From the NCBI RefSeq assembly GCF_047634355.1, contig NZ_JBLIAL010000009.1: DNA of 64,000 bases; one strand, given 5' to 3'. Position numbers and translations under genes: made by a program. Positions 61,662 through 64,000 of this stretch are shown here, in pieces (position 1 is the stretch's first letter; the number at the start of each line of letters is the position of its first letter). The DNA comes from Porticoccus sp002341315 (GTDB lineage: Bacteria; Pseudomonadota; Gammaproteobacteria; Pseudomonadales; Porticoccaceae). The notes beneath the pieces were generated by a model, which was given only the letters and a program-made list of their open reading frames with translations, was not told the origin of the DNA and ran no database searches.

Positions 61662-64000
61662 GAATCCTCCTCGACTCGAAGCAGGGGACGTGGATCGATG
61701 CGACCGGCAAGGGCATTCTGCTCTGTAGAGGTCAGCCAGTCGGCGGTATTATCTCCCGTCAGTTCAGCGACGGTCGCGAGGGCGTGCAGCCAGCTGCAGC
61801 CGTTGGCGAACAGCATGCCTTCCACGTCCAGAGTGCCGCCCCGGTTACGGTAACCCAACACCCGCGTGGCGCGGCCCGTCGGCAACAGGCCCCTGATCGC
61901 TTCCGGGCGAGTATGGGCGAGAACCACCCGCGTGGCTTCCGGCGGCAGGAGGTTGTCCAGGGCCGCCTGGCAGCCGGCTTCCAAGGTATCCCGGGGGGAT
62001 TCCCGAAACCGGCCGGGTTCCAGCAGGCAGACAACCGCGGCATTCAGGCCGCGATCCTCCAGGCGTCGCCAGGCTAGCAGGCACTGCTGTAACTGGTAGG
62101 CGCCGATTGCCACCAATTGGATATCGGCTCCGTCATTGCCCCGCAGGTAGACCGCCCCCTCGTCCACCAATTGCTGGGCCTGCTCCTCGGACAGCATCAC
62201 CGGGAGCTTTCCCTTGGGTACCACCAGGGCATGGATCTCCCCCTGGCGACGGTAACAGTCTGCCAGGGCGGCGAGGGCGCTGTTGGCGTCCGCCGGGAAG
62301 CGCACCACACTGGTGTCCGCCATCTCCCCCAGCAGGGTTTCGGCCAGGGTGGGATCCTGGTGGGACTGTTCGTTCTTGCCGTTCTCCCAGGTGTGGGAGG
62401 TGAGGAGGAAGGGCACCGACAGCCAGCGGGACGGCCTGCCGGCCTCCTTTTGGTGGCGGGAAAAGATGATCTCCTGGCGCAGGATGCCGAGCATTTTCAC
62501 GGCAAAGGCCTCATAGCTGACCACCAGGTTGATGCCGCCCTTGTTGCCCAGTGCCGCGCAGGCCACGGCCTCCTCGTTCAGGGCCGTGATCACCGCGCCG
62601 TCCACGGCCTCATCGACGCCGGACTCCGGTTTGTACACGCGGTGGCGGAAGCGCTCCAGCGTCTTGCCGAAGCGGTTGCTGCGCAACTCGTCGGGATTGC
62701 CGATGCGCACCCGCCATTCGGGATTGGCCTCGGTGAGGGCGACAAAGTACTCATCGAGTGCCGCCATGGGGGAATCGCGACTGTCGACCGGGCGCCATGC
62801 CGGTGTCACCGGGTTCTCCAGCGTCACCGAGCGGTGGGTAAGCGGGTGGTCTTTCTCCAGCGCCCGCTTCTGCGTCTCGTGGTTTTGCAGTTGGCGGCTC
62901 GCCTCCTGCAATGCATCCGCCGGAACGAATAGGCGCGCCGCACCGCTGTTGAACTCCGCCGCGGCCGATTCGTCCTCGGCGGGATTGCCCCTGAGGGGAA
63001 GATTGTGGGCGCGGTTGGTGCCGGCGCCGGGAAAGCCATAGCCCTTCGGAGCCTCGGCGATGACGTAGTGCAGTGGCACCGGATACGTGGTGGCGCCACT
63101 TTGAATGGCATCTGCGCATCCCTGCAAGCGTTCTTCGGCTTCGATAATGGCCCAGGCGAAAGCCGCCGGGTCGGTGCCATCGATCAGCAGGGGGTCGAAA
63201 CCATTGTGGCGCAGATGGCGAGCGAACCATTCGACGCCGCCCTGCTGGAACAGGGTGGAGCGCTGCTCGATGCGCCGGCCGTTGGCGATCATCACCGGTG
63301 TCACCAGGCCGCAGTCTTCTGCCCGCCACCAGCGTGGCGCCCAGTCGCTGCCGCGCTGTTCCTCGAAGGCACCGTCGCTGAGAAAGGCCACCAACCGTTC
63401 GCCGGGCAGGGGCATGTGCACGTATTCCAGCTCGGCAAAGCCGAGATAGCCTCCCTCGTGGAGACCGCCGGCGGTGTGGACATTGACGTGGCTGCCCAGG
63501 GGGGAGGCGGGTAAACCATCCGGCCCCAACCCATAGGCGTAGAAGTCCCGGGTCAGACGGGAAAGCCCTTCGTCCGACCAGTCGTAGCGGGCGGCGTGGA
63601 CTGATTCCATGTTGCCCACCAAGAGATTACAGGCGTCCACCGCCGCCACGCAGTGACCCTGACCCATCAGCCAGCTGCGGGTGACGCCGGACAGAGTATC
63701 GGCGGTGAGATAGCCGATGTAGGCGGGCACCATATTCAGGGAGCCGCCAGTGTGGCCCTGGGGATCGTCTTTGAAATCTCCGGCGTGCAGGGGACGGCCG
63801 TCGAGATAGACATTGTTGGCGTAGGTCATATGAACCACCAGCCACATGCCGGCATTGGCCAATCGGTCCGCGGCTACCAGCGCTTGGAACACCGCGGTCT
63901 TGTCCGCGATCTTGCCGGTCTCCTCCAGATCACAGGCAAGCCGGAAAATACGCACCTGGGTGTCATCCCGGTGCTGGATAACGCCATAGCCCCGCGCCCA
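61658..64000 (-). CDS. divergent phosphoketolase-family TPP enzyme (N-terminus cut by window edge)
   Basis: The frame is open from 64000 to 61658, about 780 residues. Phosphoketolase-like landmarks are present but altered: DPQGHTGGSLNMVPAYIGYL, LMGQGHCVAA for GPGHGGP, PLGSHVNVHTAGGLHEGGYL-type sequence for the SHV...GSIHEGGELG block, LSDGAFEEQRG for GDGEAETG, and a transketolase-type C-terminal half. Proteins of this divergent group are sometimes named xylulose 5-phosphate 3-epimerase. It binds TPP and probably acts on a pentulose phosphate, but the reaction is uncertain. It is the first visible gene of the operon. G+C here looks higher than in the first half of the window. Confidence 0.78.
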   Translation of the reverse strand, partial: WARGYGVIQHRDDTQVRIFRLACDLEETGKIADKTAVFQALVAADRLANAGMWLVVHMTYANNVYLDGRPLHAGDFKDDPQGHTGGSLNMVPAYIGYLTADTLSGVTRSWLMGQGHCVAAVDACNLLVGNMESVHAARYDWSDEGLSRLTRDFYAYGLGPDGLPASPLGSHVNVHTAGGLHEGGYLGFAELEYVHMPLPGERLVAFLSDGAFEEQRGSDWAPRWWRAEDCGLVTPVMIANGRRIEQRSTLFQQGGVEWFARHLRHNGFDPLLIDGTDPAAFAWAIIEAEERLQGCADAIQSGATTYPVPLHYVIAEAPKGYGFPGAGTNRAHNLPLRGNPAEDESAAAEFNSGAARLFVPADALQEASRQLQNHETQKRALEKDHPLTHRSVTLENPVTPAWRPVDSRDSPMAALDEYFVALTEANPEWRVRIGNPDELRSNRFGKTLERFRHRVYKPESGVDEAVDGAVITALNEEAVACAALGNKGGINLVVSYEAFAVKMLGILRQEIIFSRHQKEAGRPSRWLSVPFLLTSHTWENGKNEQSHQDPTLAETLLGEMADTSVVRFPADANSALAALADCYRRQGEIHALVVPKGKLPVMLSEEQAQQLVDEGAVYLRGNDGADIQLVAIGAYQLQQCLLAWRRLEDRGLNAAVVCLLEPGRFRESPRDTLEAGCQAALDNLLPPEATRVVLAHTRPEAIRGLLPTGRATRVLGYRNRGGTLDVEGMLFANGCSWLHALATVAELTGDNTADWLTSTEQNALAGRIDPRPLLRVEEDS

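Overview
The window reads as chromosomal DNA of a gammaproteobacterium, probably a marine or aquatic one near the Cellvibrionales/Alteromonadales. This is inferred from gene content typical of the class: EpmC, PdxB, Xni, AlaA, a GcvR-like protein, YheU, the long form of QueF, TrmL, YadGH, and gammaproteobacterial tRNA-Glu/Gly/Ser sequences. Most of the first 34 kb looks like core genome. From about 34.7 kb onward the content is accessory: phage-like, copper resistance, exporters and unusual sugar-phosphate genes.

Layout. 1-0.5 kb: a flavodoxin cut by the window edge. 0.6-7.4 kb: a zinc-homeostasis region with a LolD/FtsX-type ABC pair, a DUF3299 protein, two COG0523 (CobW-like) GTPases, a Zur-type repressor, a ZrgA-like histidine-rich periplasmic protein and a DUF1826 protein. 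Its content resembles the Vibrio zrg system, and two candidate Zur operators lie where the divergent promoters should be. 7.6-19.7 kb: housekeeping genes (trmL, Ca/Na antiporter, VIT1-type transporter, gcvR-like, a secreted methyltransferase with yheU and a hydrolase, gamma-glutamylcyclotransferase, epmC, xni, pdxB, a COG3199 kinase, alaA, msrB). 19.7-20.2 kb: a tRNA-Glu/tRNA-Gly operon with a clear sigma70 promoter and terminator, followed by the broken end of a GGDEF gene.

20.2-29.2 kb: six tightly overlapping genes on the minus strand that form a multi-kinase phosphorelay with one c-di-GMP phosphodiesterase output and a 66-residue unknown protein. 29.6-34.3 kb: yadGH, queF, a membrane adenylate cyclase and a YdjA-type nitroreductase. 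34.5-41.1 kb: a tRNA-Ser gene, then a stripped phage-like element (terminase large subunit, DUF5681, ParB-methyltransferase, large serine recombinase, DUF2924) with no capsid or tail genes, and a small gene that looks frameshifted by an 8-bp tandem duplication.

41.3-49.2 kb: a copper island. CusS/CopR-type regulators diverge across a perfect palindromic operator from a Met/His-rich periplasmic protein, a cytochrome c, CopA and CopB. A 146-bp MITE with 19-bp perfect inverted repeats abuts copB and supplies its stop codon. An APC permease and a helical-bundle protein follow. 49.3-58.5 kb: an ATP-grasp-like protein, a cardiolipin-synthase-like phospholipase D, a YbhGFSR-type drug/xenobiotic exporter and a BCCT osmolyte transporter. 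58.5-64 kb: a compact minus-strand operon with a divergent phosphoketolase-family enzyme (cut by the window end), a PRPP-synthetase-like protein, a lycopene-cyclase-domain membrane protein, a DMT transporter and a small membrane protein.

The best candidates for undescribed biology are the phosphoketolase-like/PRPP-synthetase/cyclase-domain operon, the capsid-less terminase-methyltransferase-recombinase element, and the phosphorelay operon with its small unknown protein. All functions are assigned by reading the sequence; no database search was run.
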